64,000 nucleotides of DNA from assembly GCA_016182785.1 (NCBI GenBank), contig JACPFU010000001.1:1-64000 (forward strand), read 5' to 3'. The position numbers and the translations under genes were made by a program. Below, in pieces: positions 20,189 through 30,925 of this stretch (position 1 is the first letter of the stretch; every line of letters begins with the position of its first letter). The notes under the pieces were generated by a model, which saw only the letters and a list, made by a program, of their open reading frames with translations, did no database searches and was not told the origin of the DNA. Source of the DNA: Lysobacterales bacterium. Lineage in GTDB: Bacteria > Pseudomonadota > Gammaproteobacteria > Xanthomonadales > Ahniellaceae.

Positions 20189-20301
20189 GCCTCCGATTCG
20201 GGCCGATTTCTGCCCCAGCGGTGCGAGCCGTATCTGCCGGGACGCAACGCAGCGATCGCTATACTCCCGCCGGTTGAGGCCCAACCAGGGATCCGGTGCC
20301 G

Positions 20302-21858
20302 ATGAATCTCGTGGACGATGCCGCCCGCCTGAGGCGGTCGACGCTGGCGCAGCTGACGCTTGATGACGAGCGCGGAGCGCGACTGCGATTGCGGTCGGGG
20401 CCGCTGCATGCGGACTTCTCCAGGCAACTGGTGGATGGTGCCGCCCTCGATCGGCTGCTGCAGCTGGCCGAGCGGGCGGGGCTGGAGCGCATGCGCACGG
20501 AGCTCGCCGCGGGCGAAGCGTTGAACAGCAGCGAGGGGCGCGCGGCACTGCATCACTCGCTGCGCGCCGAGGCAGCGGATGCTGCCGATGGCGAAGCCGC
20601 ATCGCATGCCCAAGCCGAAGCCGCGCGCGCTGCGCAACTGGTGCAGGGCTGGGTCGACAAGCTCCGGACCGACGGGCTCGGCGAGGGCCGCGAGGTGCGG
20701 GAAGTCGTGAACATCGGCATCGGCGGTTCCGACCTCGGGCCGCGGTTGCTCGCCGAAGCGATCGGTGGCGGCGCGCCCGGTCCGCGGCTGCATTTCGTCT
20801 CCAGCATCGATGCACACCGGGCGGCGGACCTGATCGCAAGGCTGGATCCGGCGCATACCGTGGTCGTGCTGGTGTCGAAGAGCTTCGGTACCGAGGAGAC
20901 CCTGCTGAATGGCAACCTGTTCATCGACTGGCTGAGCCGTGCGCTTGGCGCCGAGGGCATGCGGGCGCGGGTTTTCGCGGTGACTGCGAACATTGCGGCG
21001 GCAGAGAAGTTCGGCGTGACCGCATCACGTTGCCTGCCGATCTGGGAATGGGTCGGGGGCCGCTATTCGATGTGGTCGGCGGTCGGGTTCTCGTTCGCGC
21101 TCGCGCACGGCGCGGCCGCGTTCCGGCGGTTGCTCGATGGCGCGCGTCAGATGGACCGGCACTTCTTCGAGGCGCCGCTCGCGCGCAACCTGCCGGTGCT
21201 GCGCGGGCTGATCGAGCACTGGAATCGCGTTGCGCTGGACCATCGTTCGCGCTGCGTGGTGCCCTACGACGTGCGCCTGGCGTTGCTGCCGGCGTACCTG
21301 CAGCAGCTGGAGATGGAGAGCAATGGCAAGTCGGTGCGCCGGGGCGGCGAACCGGTCGCCCAGCCAACCGCACCGGTGGTTTGGGGCGGCGTTGGCACCG
21401 ACGCGCAGCACGCGTTCTTCCAGGCACTGCACCAGGGGACGCAGGTGGTTCCGGTCGAGTTCATCGGCGTGATCCAGCCCGCGCACCCGCACCAGGCGCA
21501 CCACCGCGTGCTGCTTGCCAACCTGCTCGCGCAAAGCGCAGCGCTCGCCTACGGCCACGACACGCGCGACAGCGACGATCCGCTCGCCGCGCACAAGCAC
21601 CATGGCGGCAACCGGCCGAGCACGGTGATCCTGCTCGATGCGCTCACGCCGGAAGCGCTCGGTGCGCTGATCGCGATGTATGAACACAGCGTTTTCGTCG
21701 AAGCCTGCCTGGTTGGCATCAATCCGTTCGACCAGTGGGGGGTCGAGCTCGGCAAGCGGATTGCCCGGCAGTTCCTGCCGGCACTGTCGAGCGAGGCCGA
21801 AGCCGCCGCTCTGGACCCGGGCACGCAGGCGCTGATCCGCGAGATCCGCTCACGCTGA
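20302..21858 (+). CDS. pgi: Glucose-6-phosphate isomerase
   Basis: About 518 residues. The two PGI signatures are clear: VVWGGVGTDAQHAFFQALHQ and INPFDQWGVELGK; NIGIGGSDLGP is the phosphate-binding segment. It interconverts glucose-6-P and fructose-6-P. An in-frame GTG at 20296 would add two residues and sits five bases after AGGG, so either start is possible. Convergent with queG, overlapping by 9 bases. Confidence 0.96.
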   Translation: MNLVDDAARLRRSTLAQLTLDDERGARLRLRSGPLHADFSRQLVDGAALDRLLQLAERAGLERMRTELAAGEALNSSEGRAALHHSLRAEAADAADGEAASHAQAEAARAAQLVQGWVDKLRTDGLGEGREVREVVNIGIGGSDLGPRLLAEAIGGGAPGPRLHFVSSIDAHRAADLIARLDPAHTVVVLVSKSFGTEETLLNGNLFIDWLSRALGAEGMRARVFAVTANIAAAEKFGVTASRCLPIWEWVGGRYSMWSAVGFSFALAHGAAAFRRLLDGARQMDRHFFEAPLARNLPVLRGLIEHWNRVALDHRSRCVVPYDVRLALLPAYLQQLEMESNGKSVRRGGEPVAQPTAPVVWGGVGTDAQHAFFQALHQGTQVVPVEFIGVIQPAHPHQAHHRVLLANLLAQSAALAYGHDTRDSDDPLAAHKHHGGNRPSTVILLDALTPEALGALIAMYEHSVFVEACLVGINPFDQWGVELGKRIARQFLPALSSEAEAAALDPGTQALIREIRSR

Positions 21859-22917
21859 GTCGTGCCGGGCCAACGCCCAGCGCACGTGTTCGCGCACCAG
21901 TTCGGATGGGTCGTCGTGTCGCGCCTGCAGCGCGGCGATCACTTCCGGCGTCGTCGGCGCATTGCCAAGCGCGACCGCGAGATTGCGCAGCCAGCGTTCG
22001 TGGCCGATGCGGCGCAGCGGCGATCCCTCGCTGCGTGTGAGGAATTCCGCTTCGCTCCAGGCGAAGGCGTCGACCAGTGCGATGCGGTCGAGTCCGTGGC
22101 GTGGCGCGAAGTCGCGTTCGCGCGTCGGTTGCGCGAACTTGTTCCATGGGCAGACCAGCTGGCAATCATCGCAACCGAAGACGCGGTTGCCGATCGCGCT
22201 ACGCAGGTCTTCGGGAATCGGGCCGTGCAGCTCGATCGTCAGGTAGGAGATGCAGCGGCGCGCGTCGATGCGATTCGGCGCCACGATCGCGCCGGTCGGG
22301 CAGACGTCGATGCAGCGCGTGCAGGTGCCGCAGTAGTAGCCGCTCTCGGGTGCGTCGTGCGGCAGCGGCAAGTCGGAATAGAGTTCGCCGACGAAGCTCC
22401 AGGAGCCGCGGCGGCGGTCGATCAGCAGCGCGTTCTTGCCGATCCAGCCGAGCCCGGCATTGCGCGCGAGCGCGCGTTCGAGCACCGGTGCGCTGTCGAC
22501 GAAGGCGCGGTAGCCGAACGGGCCGATCAACCCGGCGATGCGGTCCGCGAGCTGCTGCAGGCGGTTGCGCATCAGCTTGTGGTAATCGCGGCCGAGCGCA
22601 TAGCGCGAGACGTAGGCGAGCGCCTTGTCGTCGAGGGTCGCCTGCATGTCGGCGGCGTCGCGGCTCAGATAGTCCATGCGCACCGAGATCACGGTCAGCG
22701 TGCCCGGCACCAGGTCGTCGGGCCGCGAGCGACGCGTGCCATGGCGCTGCATGTAGTCCATCTCGCCGTGGAAGCCGTCGTCGAGCCAGCGCAACAGGTG
22801 GGACTCGTCCTGGTCGAGCCGGGTGCCGGTGATGCCGCAGGCGCTGAAGCCGAGGTCGGCGGCGTGTTCCTTGATGGTGCTGGCGAGCGCGTGCGGATCG
22901 GGCAGGGACGTGGGCAT
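21850..22917 (-). CDS. queG: Epoxyqueuosine reductase
   Basis: A 355-residue cobalamin-dependent [4Fe-4S] enzyme that makes queuosine in tRNA. YYCGTCTRCIDVCPTGAI and CDDCQLVCPWN are the two ferredoxin-like cluster motifs; the C-terminus is HEAT-like. The ATG at 22917 fits the usual start; the longer open frame upstream is chance. Divergent from the NAD(P)HX repair gene by 38 bases, the neighbourhood (nnrD, tsaE, amiC, mutL) typical of gammaproteobacteria. Confidence 0.95.
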   Translation of the reverse strand: MPTSLPDPHALASTIKEHAADLGFSACGITGTRLDQDESHLLRWLDDGFHGEMDYMQRHGTRRSRPDDLVPGTLTVISVRMDYLSRDAADMQATLDDKALAYVSRYALGRDYHKLMRNRLQQLADRIAGLIGPFGYRAFVDSAPVLERALARNAGLGWIGKNALLIDRRRGSWSFVGELYSDLPLPHDAPESGYYCGTCTRCIDVCPTGAIVAPNRIDARRCISYLTIELHGPIPEDLRSAIGNRVFGCDDCQLVCPWNKFAQPTRERDFAPRHGLDRIALVDAFAWSEAEFLTRSEGSPLRRIGHERWLRNLAVALGNAPTTPEVIAALQARHDDPSELVREHVRWALARHDSA

Positions 22918-22955
22918 GGCCGCAGTATAGGCAGGCGGCCGCGTACAATCCGCCG

Positions 22956-24434
22956 ATGAACCCGGGGTCGAGCGAGCTGTATACCGTTGCCGCCGTGCGC
23001 GCGATCGAAGCACGTGCGACGCATGACCATGCGCTCGACCTGTGGACGCTGATGCAACGCGCGGGCCAGGCTGCGTATCGCATGCTGCGCGTGCGCTGGC
23101 CCGGGGCGCTGCGCATCGCCATCGTCTGCGGCAGCGGCAACAACGGCGGCGATGGCTACGTTGTCGCGGCGCTGGCGCGCGCTGCCGGCCTGCAAGTGGT
23201 GCTGGTGCAGGTCGGGGCAACTCCTGCGTGCGAGCCGGCGCTGCGTGCCGTGCGTGCGTGGTGCGCTGGCGGTGGCGAGGTGCTGGCCTACGCTGGCGGC
23301 AGCCTGTCCGATGCGGATCTGGTGGTGGACGCAGTGTTTGGCATCGGCCTGGATCGAGCGCCGCAGGGCAGCGCAGCAGCGGCCATCGAGGCGATCAATG
23401 CGCACGCGGCGCCGGTGTTCGCGCTCGATGTGCCGTCCGGCCTGAATGCGGGCAGCGGCTGCGCGCCGGGCGCGTGCGTGCAGGCCTGCGCGACGCTCAG
23501 CTTCGTCGCCTGGAAACGCGGCCTGTGGACCGGCATGGCGGCGCGGCTGTGCGGTGATCGGCAACTGGCCACGCTCGAACTTCCGCCCGAGGCATTCGCC
23601 GGCATCGAAGCCGATGCCAGGTTGCTCGCGCAGCCGGATGTGGCCGCGGCGCTCGCGCCGCGCGCGCGCGATCTGCACAAGGGTGGCTGCGGCCACGTGC
23701 TGGTGATTGGAGGCGACCGCGGCCACGGCGGTGCGGCTTCACTCGCGGCGAGCGCGGCGGCGCGCACCGGCGCCGGTCTGGTGTCGGTGGCGACGCGTGC
23801 GGAGCATGTCGCGCCGATCCTGGCATCGATCCCCGAGGCGATGGTGCAGGCGGTCGCGTCCCGCGAAGACCTGCGCGCCCTGATCGAACGCGCCGATGTG
23901 ATCGCGCTCGGCCCCGGACTGGGACAGTCGGATTGGGGTGTGCAACTGGCCCAGGAAGCCTGCGGCGCGGGCCGGCCGGTGGTGCTGGATGCCGATGCGT
24001 TGAACCTGCTCGCGGCCGGGCACCTGGCGGCGCCGGCCGCATGTGTACTGACGCCGCATCCGGGCGAGGCCGCGCGCCTGCTCGCAGTCGAGGTGGCGGC
24101 GATCGCGCGGGATCGTTTCGCGGCGGTGCGCGAGCTCGCCTGCCGCTACCGCGCCGTCGTTGTGCTGAAGGGGGCCGGTAGTCTGATCGCGGATCGCGAT
24201 GGCGCCGTTGCGGTGTGTCCGTTCGGCAATCCGGGCATGGCGTCGGGCGGCATGGGCGACGCGTTGACCGGGATCGTCGCGGCGCTGATCGCGCAAGGAC
24301 TCAGTCTGGCCGACGCGGCGCGGACCGGCGCCCTGGTGCATGCATTGGCGGCGGATCGGGCGGCGCGCCACGGCGAACGGGGTCTGCTGGCCAGCGACCT
24401 GATTGCCGAACTGCGGAGGCTGGTCAACCCATGA
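22956..24434 (+). CDS. nnr: Bifunctional NAD(P)H-hydrate epimerase/ADP-dependent dehydratase
   Basis: A 492-residue fusion. The N-terminal YjeF_N (epimerase, NnrE) domain has CGSGNNGGDGYVVA; the C-terminal carbohydrate-kinase-like dehydratase (NnrD) domain has LTPHPGEAARL, VVLKGAGSLI and GNPGMASGGMGDALTG. Together they repair hydrated NADH and NADPH. It directly precedes tsaE with a 4-base overlap. Confidence 0.95.
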   Translation: MNPGSSELYTVAAVRAIEARATHDHALDLWTLMQRAGQAAYRMLRVRWPGALRIAIVCGSGNNGGDGYVVAALARAAGLQVVLVQVGATPACEPALRAVRAWCAGGGEVLAYAGGSLSDADLVVDAVFGIGLDRAPQGSAAAAIEAINAHAAPVFALDVPSGLNAGSGCAPGACVQACATLSFVAWKRGLWTGMAARLCGDRQLATLELPPEAFAGIEADARLLAQPDVAAALAPRARDLHKGGCGHVLVIGGDRGHGGAASLAASAAARTGAGLVSVATRAEHVAPILASIPEAMVQAVASREDLRALIERADVIALGPGLGQSDWGVQLAQEACGAGRPVVLDADALNLLAAGHLAAPAACVLTPHPGEAARLLAVEVAAIARDRFAAVRELACRYRAVVVLKGAGSLIADRDGAVAVCPFGNPGMASGGMGDALTGIVAALIAQGLSLADAARTGALVHALAADRAARHGERGLLASDLIAELRRLVNP

Positions 24435-24970
24435 CGGGCAACGCCGTGCTCCTGCCCGATCTCGCCGCGACCGAAGCCTTCGCCGCGCGCATGGCGCGCG
24501 CGCTGCAGGCGCCGCTCGCGATCGGACTGGTCGGCGATCTCGGCGCTGGCAAGACCGCGCTGGCGCGTGCGCTGATCCAGACGCTGGCGCCGGGCACGCG
24601 CGTCAAGAGCCCGACCTACACGCTGGTCGAGTCCTACGCTTTGCCGGGCCTGCAACTGCATCACCTGGACCTGTACCGGCTGCGCCACCCGGACGAACTC
24701 GCCGATCTCGGACTGGCCGAGCTGACCGGACCGGACGCGGTGCTGCTGATCGAGTGGCCCGGTCGCGGTGGCGATCGGCTGCCGGCGCTGGACGTGGTGG
24801 CGACGCTGCAGCGCGAAGCGGCCGAGGCGCGCACGCTGGACCTCGTGGCAGCGACGCCTGCTGGGCAGGCGTTCTGCGAGCGTCTGCGGATCGGCCAAGG
24901 CCATCAATCGGTTGGGGATGAGACTTGCGGTCCTGTTCAGAAAGTGACGTTAGTGAACGGATTTGATTGA
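24431..24970 (+). CDS. tsaE: tRNA threonylcarbamoyladenosine biosynthesis ATPase TsaE
   Basis: A 179-residue P-loop ATPase needed for the t6A37 modification with TsaB and TsaD. Walker A is GDLGAGKTALARAL; KSPTYTLVESY and HLDLYRLRHPDEL are conserved. It is about 25 residues longer than usual at the C-terminus, and that tail (GDETCGPVQKVTLVNGFD) is encoded by unusually AT-rich DNA. Followed at 45 bases by amiC. Confidence 0.93.
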   Translation: MTGNAVLLPDLAATEAFAARMARALQAPLAIGLVGDLGAGKTALARALIQTLAPGTRVKSPTYTLVESYALPGLQLHHLDLYRLRHPDELADLGLAELTGPDAVLLIEWPGRGGDRLPALDVVATLQREAAEARTLDLVAATPAGQAFCERLRIGQGHQSVGDETCGPVQKVTLVNGFD

Positions 24971-25015
24971 AGTTTGTTCTTGAATTTGCGGTTCGCCTGG
25001 AGTTAAATCCCGGCC

Positions 25016-26329
25016 ATGTTCGCGCGCATCTCCCGAATCCCGGCGGTTTTCCTGCTCGCGCTTGGCGCGCAGACGGCGCTGGCCGGTGACGTGCAGTCGG
25101 TGCGGTTCTGGGATGCGGATGACCACACGCGCGTGGTCTTCGATGTCAGCGGCCCGGTCCACTACAAGCTGTTCACGCTGGAAAACCCGGATCGACTGGT
25201 GCTCGACATCGCGCGCAGTCGTGTGTCCAAGTCGCTTGATGGCAGCGCGCTCGAGGGCGCCGTGCAGCGCGTGCGCACCGGGCGCCAAGGAACCGACACC
25301 CTGCGCATCGTGCTCGACCTGGACCGCGGCGTGCAGCCGAAGAGCTTCCTGCTGCCGCCGGCCGACAAGTTCGGGCACCGCCTGGTCATCGACCTGTTCG
25401 ACCGTGCCAGCGCACCGCGCGTGGTCAAGCGCGAGGACGCGCTCGGCGTCGGTGGCGGCGAGCGCGACGTCATCGTGTCGATCGACGCCGGCCACGGCGG
25501 AGACGATCCGGGCGCATCCGGGGCCAACGGCTCGCGCGAGAAGGACATCACCCTTGCCGTCGCTCAGGCGCTGGCCGCGCGCGTCGACGCCGAGCCCGGC
25601 ATGAAGGCGGTGCTGACGCGCGACCGCGACTTCTTCATCCCGCTCAAGCGTCGCTACGAGATCGCGCGCGAGCAGAAGGCCGACCTGTTCGTCTCGATCC
25701 ACGCCGACGCCTTTGCCAAGTCGCAGGCACGCGGCTCCTCGGTATTCGTGCTGTCCGGACGCGGCGCATCGAGCGAAGCGGCGCGCATGCTGGCCGACCG
25801 CGAGAACACCTCCGACCTGGTCGGCGGCGTCTCCATCGACGACAAGGACGCGACGCTCGCGGCGGTGCTGCTGGACCTGTCGCAGGGCGCGACCATGCAG
25901 GCCAGCGAAGTCGTCGCCAACAACGTGCTGCGCGGGCTGGCGCGCATCGGCAATCTGCACAAGCGCGAGGTACAGCGCGCCAACTTCGTGGTGTTGCGCT
26001 CGCCCGACGTGCCCTCGATGCTGGTCGAGACGGCGTTCATCAGCAATCCCGCGGAAGAAAAGCGGCTGAACGACCCGACCCATCGCGACAAGCTGGCCGA
26101 CGCGCTGGTGGAAGGCATCCGCGACTACTTCGCGACCACGCCGCCGCCGGGCACCTGGTTCGCCGCCAACCCGCAACGCCCGCGCCACCACGTGGTCGCG
26201 CGCGGCGAATCGCTGTCGCTGATCGCGCAGCGGCACCGCGTGTCGGTGGCCTCGCTGAAGCGCGAGAACGAACTCGCCACCGACCAGGTCGATGCCGGCG
26301 TGGTGCTGAAGATCCCGACCGCGATCTGA
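25016..26329 (+). CDS. amiC: N-acetylmuramoyl-L-alanine amidase (AMIN-Amidase_3-LysM)
   Basis: A 437-residue periplasmic cell-separation amidase. Signal peptide (1-23), AMIN domain (about 25-130), zinc amidase domain (about 150-370; [25 protein letters not shown]), and one C-terminal LysM ([19 protein letters not shown]). In the tsaE-amidase-mutL order of gammaproteobacteria; E. coli calls this amiB. TTGAAT (24980) and TTAAAT (25003) with 17-base spacing could drive it with a start very close to the ATG, a weak prediction. Confidence 0.93.
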   Translation: MFARISRIPAVFLLALGAQTALAGDVQSVRFWDADDHTRVVFDVSGPVHYKLFTLENPDRLVLDIARSRVSKSLDGSALEGAVQRVRTGRQGTDTLRIVLDLDRGVQPKSFLLPPADKFGHRLVIDLFDRASAPRVVKREDALGVGGGERDVIVSIDAGHGGDDPGASGANGSREKDITLAVAQALAARVDAEPGMKAVLTRDRDFFIPLKRRYEIAREQKADLFVSIHADAFAKSQARGSSVFVLSGRGASSEAARMLADRENTSDLVGGVSIDDKDATLAAVLLDLSQGATMQASEVVANNVLRGLARIGNLHKREVQRANFVVLRSPDVPSMLVETAFISNPAEEKRLNDPTHRDKLADALVEGIRDYFATTPPPGTWFAANPQRPRHHVVARGESLSLIAQRHRVSVASLKRENELATDQVDAGVVLKIPTAI

Positions 26330-26372
26330 CCCGCGCGCGTCGCTAGAATGCCCGGCCGCGACCGAGGCCGAG

Positions 26373-28163
26373 ATGCGCATCCAGCAACTGCCCGAACAAC
26401 TGATCAACCAGATCGCTGCCGGCGAGGTGGTCGAGCGCCCGGCGTCGGTGGTCAAGGAACTGGTCGAGAACGCGCTCGATGCCGGCGCCAGCCGCATCGA
26501 GATCGAACTGGAGGCGGGCGGAGTCAAGCTGGTGCGGGTGCGCGACAACGGCGTCGGCATCGACGTCGAGGACTTGCCGCTCGCGCTGACCCGGCACGCG
26601 ACCAGCAAGATCGCATCGCTGGATGACCTCGAGTCGGTGCGCAGCATGGGGTTTCGCGGCGAGGCGTTGCCGAGCATCGCTTCGGTGTCGCGCTTTCGCC
26701 TGGTATCGCGCACCGGCAGCGCGACGCACGCGTCGGAGCTCGAAGTCGACAATGGCCGGATCGGCAATATCCGACCGGCGCAGCATCCGCCGGGAACGCT
26801 CGCCGAGATGCGCGAGCTGTTCTTCAACGTGCCGGCGCGGCGCAAGTTCCTGCGCGCCGAGCGCACCGAACTCGGGCACGTCGAGGACTGGCTGCGCGCG
26901 ATCGCGCTGGCACGGCCCGAGGTGTCGTTCTCGTTGCAGCACAACGGCCGCAGCGTGCTGCGCGACGAGGCCAGCGGCGCCTCCCCGGAAGCACGCGTCG
27001 ACGCCATGCTGGGCGAGGACTTCCTCGCGCACAGCCTGCGCATTGACCACGCCGCCGCCGGCATGCGCCTGCATGGCCACGTCGGCTTGCCGACCGCGGC
27101 GCGGGCGCAGGGCGATCGCCAGTTCTTCTTCGTGAACCGGCGCCTGGTGCGCGACCGGGTGATCGCGCACGCGGTGCGCCAGGCCTACGCCGACGTGCTG
27201 TTTCACGGCCGCCACGCCGCGTTCGTGCTGTTCCTCGACCTCGACCCGCGGCTGGTCGACGTGAACGCGCATCCGGCCAAGACCGAAGTGCGCTTTCGCG
27301 AGCAGCGACTGGTCCACGACTTCCTGTTCCGCAGCCTGCACGAGGCGCTCGCGCAGACACGGGCGGGCCAGGCGGCGACGATCGCGCCGCCGGATCTGCA
27401 GGCAGCGGCGCCTGCGGCGTTCTTCGCGCCGCGGCAGGTCGGGCTCGGTCTGCGCGTGGCCGAGCCGCTGGCCGCGTATGCGCAGGTGTATGGCCGCAAC
27501 GAATACGCCGCGCCGCCAGCGGTCGATGCGGAGACGTCGGCGCACATCGCCACCGCGCCCGCAGCCGCCGAACCTGCGATTCCGCCGCTCGGTTTCGCGA
27601 TCGCCCAACTGCACGGCGTGTACGTGCTCGCGCAGAATGCGCACGGGCTGGTGATCGTCGACATGCACGCCGCGCACGAACGCATCACCTACGAGCGCTT
27701 GAAGGCGCAGCGCGCGGCCGGTGGCGTGGCGTCGCAACCGCTGCTGCTGCCGACCGCGGTCGCGGTGTCGCGACGCGAGGCCGACGCTGCCGAGGAGCAC
27801 CACGCCGCGTTCCTCGATCTCGGCATCGAACTCGCACGCAGCGGCGAGACGGCCGTGCTGATCCGCCGCATTCCGGTGCTGCTCGACGGTGTCGATGCCG
27901 CGCAACTGGTGCGCGACGTGCTTGCCGAGTTCGTCCAGCACGACAGCTCCACGCGGCTCGAAGCAGCGGCGAACGAACTGTTGTCGACGCTCGCCTGCCA
28001 TGCGTCGGTGCGCGCCAACCGGCGGCTGACGTTGCCGGAGATGGATGCGCTGCTGCGGCAGATGGAACAAACCGAACGCTCCGGCCAATGCAATCACGGT
28101 CGTCCGACCTGGGTGCAGTGGACGATGCAGGATCTGGACCGCGTGTTCCAGCGCGGACGTTGA
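26373..28163 (+). CDS. mutL: DNA mismatch repair protein MutL
   Basis: A 596-residue GHKL ATPase. [33 protein letters not shown] and [13 protein letters not shown] form the ATP site. The C-terminal domain contains [12 protein letters not shown], which fits the metal-binding endonuclease motif DQHA(x)2E(x)4E with Met in place of Gln, so this MutL probably nicks DNA itself, unlike E. coli MutL. The ATG at 26373 was chosen by homology to the usual [25 protein letters not shown] start. Confidence 0.96.
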   Translation: MRIQQLPEQLINQIAAGEVVERPASVVKELVENALDAGASRIEIELEAGGVKLVRVRDNGVGIDVEDLPLALTRHATSKIASLDDLESVRSMGFRGEALPSIASVSRFRLVSRTGSATHASELEVDNGRIGNIRPAQHPPGTLAEMRELFFNVPARRKFLRAERTELGHVEDWLRAIALARPEVSFSLQHNGRSVLRDEASGASPEARVDAMLGEDFLAHSLRIDHAAAGMRLHGHVGLPTAARAQGDRQFFFVNRRLVRDRVIAHAVRQAYADVLFHGRHAAFVLFLDLDPRLVDVNAHPAKTEVRFREQRLVHDFLFRSLHEALAQTRAGQAATIAPPDLQAAAPAAFFAPRQVGLGLRVAEPLAAYAQVYGRNEYAAPPAVDAETSAHIATAPAAAEPAIPPLGFAIAQLHGVYVLAQNAHGLVIVDMHAAHERITYERLKAQRAAGGVASQPLLLPTAVAVSRREADAAEEHHAAFLDLGIELARSGETAVLIRRIPVLLDGVDAAQLVRDVLAEFVQHDSSTRLEAAANELLSTLACHASVRANRRLTLPEMDALLRQMEQTERSGQCNHGRPTWVQWTMQDLDRVFQRGR

Positions 28164-28186
28164 ACCCATGAACCCGAGGGAGTCCC

Positions 28187-29146
28187 ATGCGCAATCGACT
28201 GTTGTTCCCGCTGCTTGGCGTGGTCGCAAGTCTGCTCGCGGCCTGCGCGCAGCAGGAGCCGCGCAGCGCGGCGCCGTCCGCTGAACCGGCGGCGCCGGTG
28301 TTCGACCACGCCGCCGATGTCGAAGCCTGGCGCAGCGGGCGCCTGGAGCGGCTGCGCAAGCCGGACGGCTGGCTCAGCCTGATCGGCCTGCACTGGCTGA
28401 CCGAAGGCGAGCAGACGCTCGGCAGCGCCCCCGACAACGCGATCTTGCTGGCCGCCGGCCCGGCGCACTGGGGTGCGTTGCGGCTGCAGGGCGATGAGAT
28501 CGTGTTTGCCGCGGCCAGCGGCGGTCCGCAGGTGATGGTCAGCAACAGCAGCGCCGAGCGCAGCGAGGGCGGACGCATCTGGCATGTGCTCGCGACCGAT
28601 GCCAGCGGCTCGCCGTCGCTGGTCAGTGCCGGCAGCGTGAGCTTCCTGGTGCTCAAGCGCGGCGACAAGTACGCATTGCGGGTGCGCGACAGCGAGTCCG
28701 AGCGGCGCCGGAACTTCGCCGGCATCGAGCATTTCGCGGTCGATCCGGGCTGGCGCATCGTCGCGGACTGGACGCCGCACCAGGAGCCGCGGTCGTTCGG
28801 CATCCAGACCGTGATCGGGACCATCGAGGAGATGCCGAACCCGGGCTATGCCACGTTCACCCGCGACGGCCGCGAGTACCGGATCTATCCGGTGATCGAG
28901 GAAGGCTCGGAAGACCTGTTCATCATCTTCGCCGACCGCACCTCGGGCAAGGAAACCTACGGCCCCGGCCGCTTCCTCTACGCGCCGTGGCCGAAGGCGG
29001 ACGGCAAGCTGGTGATCGACTTCAACAAGGCCTACAACCCGCCTTGCGCGCTGAATCCGTTCTCGACCTGCCCGTTGCCGCCGCCCGAGAACCGCCTCGA
29101 CCTGCGCGTGACTGCGGGCGAGAAGAAGTACCAGGGCGAGCACTGA
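28187..29146 (+). CDS. DUF1684 lipoprotein
   Basis: A 319-residue protein with a lipoprotein signal peptide (lipobox LAAC, Cys about residue 20). The body matches DUF1684: DGWLSLIGLHWLTEG near the start and DFNKAYNPPCALNPFSTCPL near the end. Function is unknown for the family. It starts 23 bases after mutL and may be co-transcribed. Confidence 0.87.
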   Translation: MRNRLLFPLLGVVASLLAACAQQEPRSAAPSAEPAAPVFDHAADVEAWRSGRLERLRKPDGWLSLIGLHWLTEGEQTLGSAPDNAILLAAGPAHWGALRLQGDEIVFAAASGGPQVMVSNSSAERSEGGRIWHVLATDASGSPSLVSAGSVSFLVLKRGDKYALRVRDSESERRRNFAGIEHFAVDPGWRIVADWTPHQEPRSFGIQTVIGTIEEMPNPGYATFTRDGREYRIYPVIEEGSEDLFIIFADRTSGKETYGPGRFLYAPWPKADGKLVIDFNKAYNPPCALNPFSTCPLPPPENRLDLRVTAGEKKYQGEH

Positions 29147-29185
29147 GCGGGGCGCGGCGCGTTCGCGCGCGCGCCGCGCGCCGGG

Positions 29186-30925
29186 TCAGGCGCTCGCCAT
29201 CGCGTCAACGATTTCGGCCAGTGCCGCGCGGTCGGGTGCGTGCAGCAGGCGTGAGGCACGCGCCTTGAGCGACTTGCGCGAGAGCCCGCCGACGGTTTCG
29301 CGCACGTCGGCGAGCGCATTCGGGTGCATCGAGAACTCGGTGAGGCCGAGTGCCAGCAGCAGCGGCGTGTAGCGCGGGTCGCCGGCGATTTCGCCGCAGA
29401 CGCTGATCGGACGCTTGGCCTGGCGCGCGTTGTCGAGCACCAGGAACAGCAGGCGCATGAACGCCGGATGCAGCGGGTCGTAGTTGGCGGCGACCGCGGC
29501 GTTGTTGCGGTCGGCGGCGAGCACGTACTGGGCAAGGTCGTTGCTGCCGACGGCGAGGAAGTCGGCGTGGCGCGCGATATCGGCGCTGACCAGTGCCGCC
29601 GCGGGCACTTCGATCATCGCCCCGAGCGGGATTTCGTCGGCGACCGGGTGGCGCGAGCGTCGCACTTCCTCGCTGCATACCTCGATCAGCTCGCGTGCCT
29701 CGCGCACCTCCTCGACCGCCGAGACCATCGGCAGCAGGATGCGCATCGGTCCGTAGGCCGAGGCGCGCAGCATGGCCCGCAACTGCGCGGTGAAGATGTC
29801 GCGATGCACCAGCGAGTGGCGGATGCCGCGCAGCCCGAGCGCGGGGTTCTCCTCCAGCGCCATCTCCAGCGGCCCGCCGACCGCCTTGTCGGCGCCGAGA
29901 TCGAGCGTGCGCAGCGTCACCGGGCGTCCGGCCATCGCCACGATCGCGTCGCGGTAGGCGCGGAACTGCTCGTCCTCGGTCGGCAGCTCGCGCCGCTTCA
30001 TGAACAGGAACTCGGTGCGGAACAGACCGACGCCGTCGGCGCCGGCGCGGCGCGCGGCAGCGATCACGTCCGGGTTCTCGGCGTTGACGTGCAGCTTCAC
30101 CGACACGCCGTCGCGGGTGCGGGCGTCGGTGACCTTGATGCGCGCGCGCTGCCGGCGCACGCGCTCGGCCTCCTTCTGCAGCGTGCGGAACCGCGTCTGG
30201 TCGATGTTGTCCGGGCGCACCACGATGCGGCCGTGGTCGGCGTCAAGCAGGATGCTGTCGCCTTCGTGCACCACCGCCAGCGCATGCTTGACGCCGCAGG
30301 CGAACGGCAGGCGCAGACCGCGCGCGACGATCGCGGTGTGCGAGTACGGGCTGCTGGCGGTGCAGACCAGCCCGCGCAGGCCGCTCTCGGCGAGTTGCGC
30401 AAGCTCGGCCGGCGCGACGGTTTCGCAGACCAGGATCTGGCCTTCGGCGGAGGGTTTGCGCTCAGGTTCGGCGCCGCCGCGCGCGAGCGCCGCGTAGACG
30501 CGCGCCACGACGTGGTCGAGGTCGTCGCGGCGTGCGCGCAGGTAGGGATCGTCGATGCCCTCGAACATGGTGGCGAGCAGGTCGCGCTGGCGCTTCAGCG
30601 CGGCGGTCGCGCGCAGCGAGTCCTTGCGGATCAGCGCGACCACGGCGTCGGTGAACTCGGGGTCGTCGAGGATCATCGCGTGCGCGTCGATGATCTCCGA
30701 CAGGTCGCGCGCGAGCGCGCCGGAGACGCGGTCGCTGAGGCTCGCCAGTTCCGCGCGTGCGGTCTTCAGCGCTTCCTCGAACCGCTTCACCTCGTTCGGG
30801 ATGCCGGCACTCGGCAGCGGCTCGGTCTCGACGTCGATCTTGGCCGAATAGACGACGCGCGCGCTGCCGAACGCAAGGCCCTTGGCGGCGACGGTGCCTT
30901 CGAGTTCGGCGCGTTGCGTCGTCAT
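29186..30925 (-). CDS. ptsI: PTS enzyme I
   Basis: A 579-residue phosphoenolpyruvate-protein phosphotransferase. The phosphorylated His is in SPYSHTAIVARGL; GVGLFRTEFLFM and the C-terminal GSNDLAQYVLAADRNN are PEP-binding signatures. It phosphorylates HPr at His15. It ends the run rpoN to ptsI and overlaps ptsH by 4 bases. No sugar-specific permease is present, consistent with a regulatory PTS. Confidence 0.96.
   Translation of the reverse strand: MTTQRAELEGTVAAKGLAFGSARVVYSAKIDVETEPLPSAGIPNEVKRFEEALKTARAELASLSDRVSGALARDLSEIIDAHAMILDDPEFTDAVVALIRKDSLRATAALKRQRDLLATMFEGIDDPYLRARRDDLDHVVARVYAALARGGAEPERKPSAEGQILVCETVAPAELAQLAESGLRGLVCTASSPYSHTAIVARGLRLPFACGVKHALAVVHEGDSILLDADHGRIVVRPDNIDQTRFRTLQKEAERVRRQRARIKVTDARTRDGVSVKLHVNAENPDVIAAARRAGADGVGLFRTEFLFMKRRELPTEDEQFRAYRDAIVAMAGRPVTLRTLDLGADKAVGGPLEMALEENPALGLRGIRHSLVHRDIFTAQLRAMLRASAYGPMRILLPMVSAVEEVREARELIEVCSEEVRRSRHPVADEIPLGAMIEVPAAALVSADIARHADFLAVGSNDLAQYVLAADRNNAAVAANYDPLHPAFMRLLFLVLDNARQAKRPISVCGEIAGDPRYTPLLLALGLTEFSMHPNALADVRETVGGLSRKSLKARASRLLHAPDRAALAEIVDAMASA

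Noticed and set aside
29151..29182. GC-rich inverted repeat between the DUF1684 and ptsI stops
   Set aside because: It could be a transcript-end structure, but it is imperfect, has no T-run and is mostly alternating CG, so I do not call a terminator.
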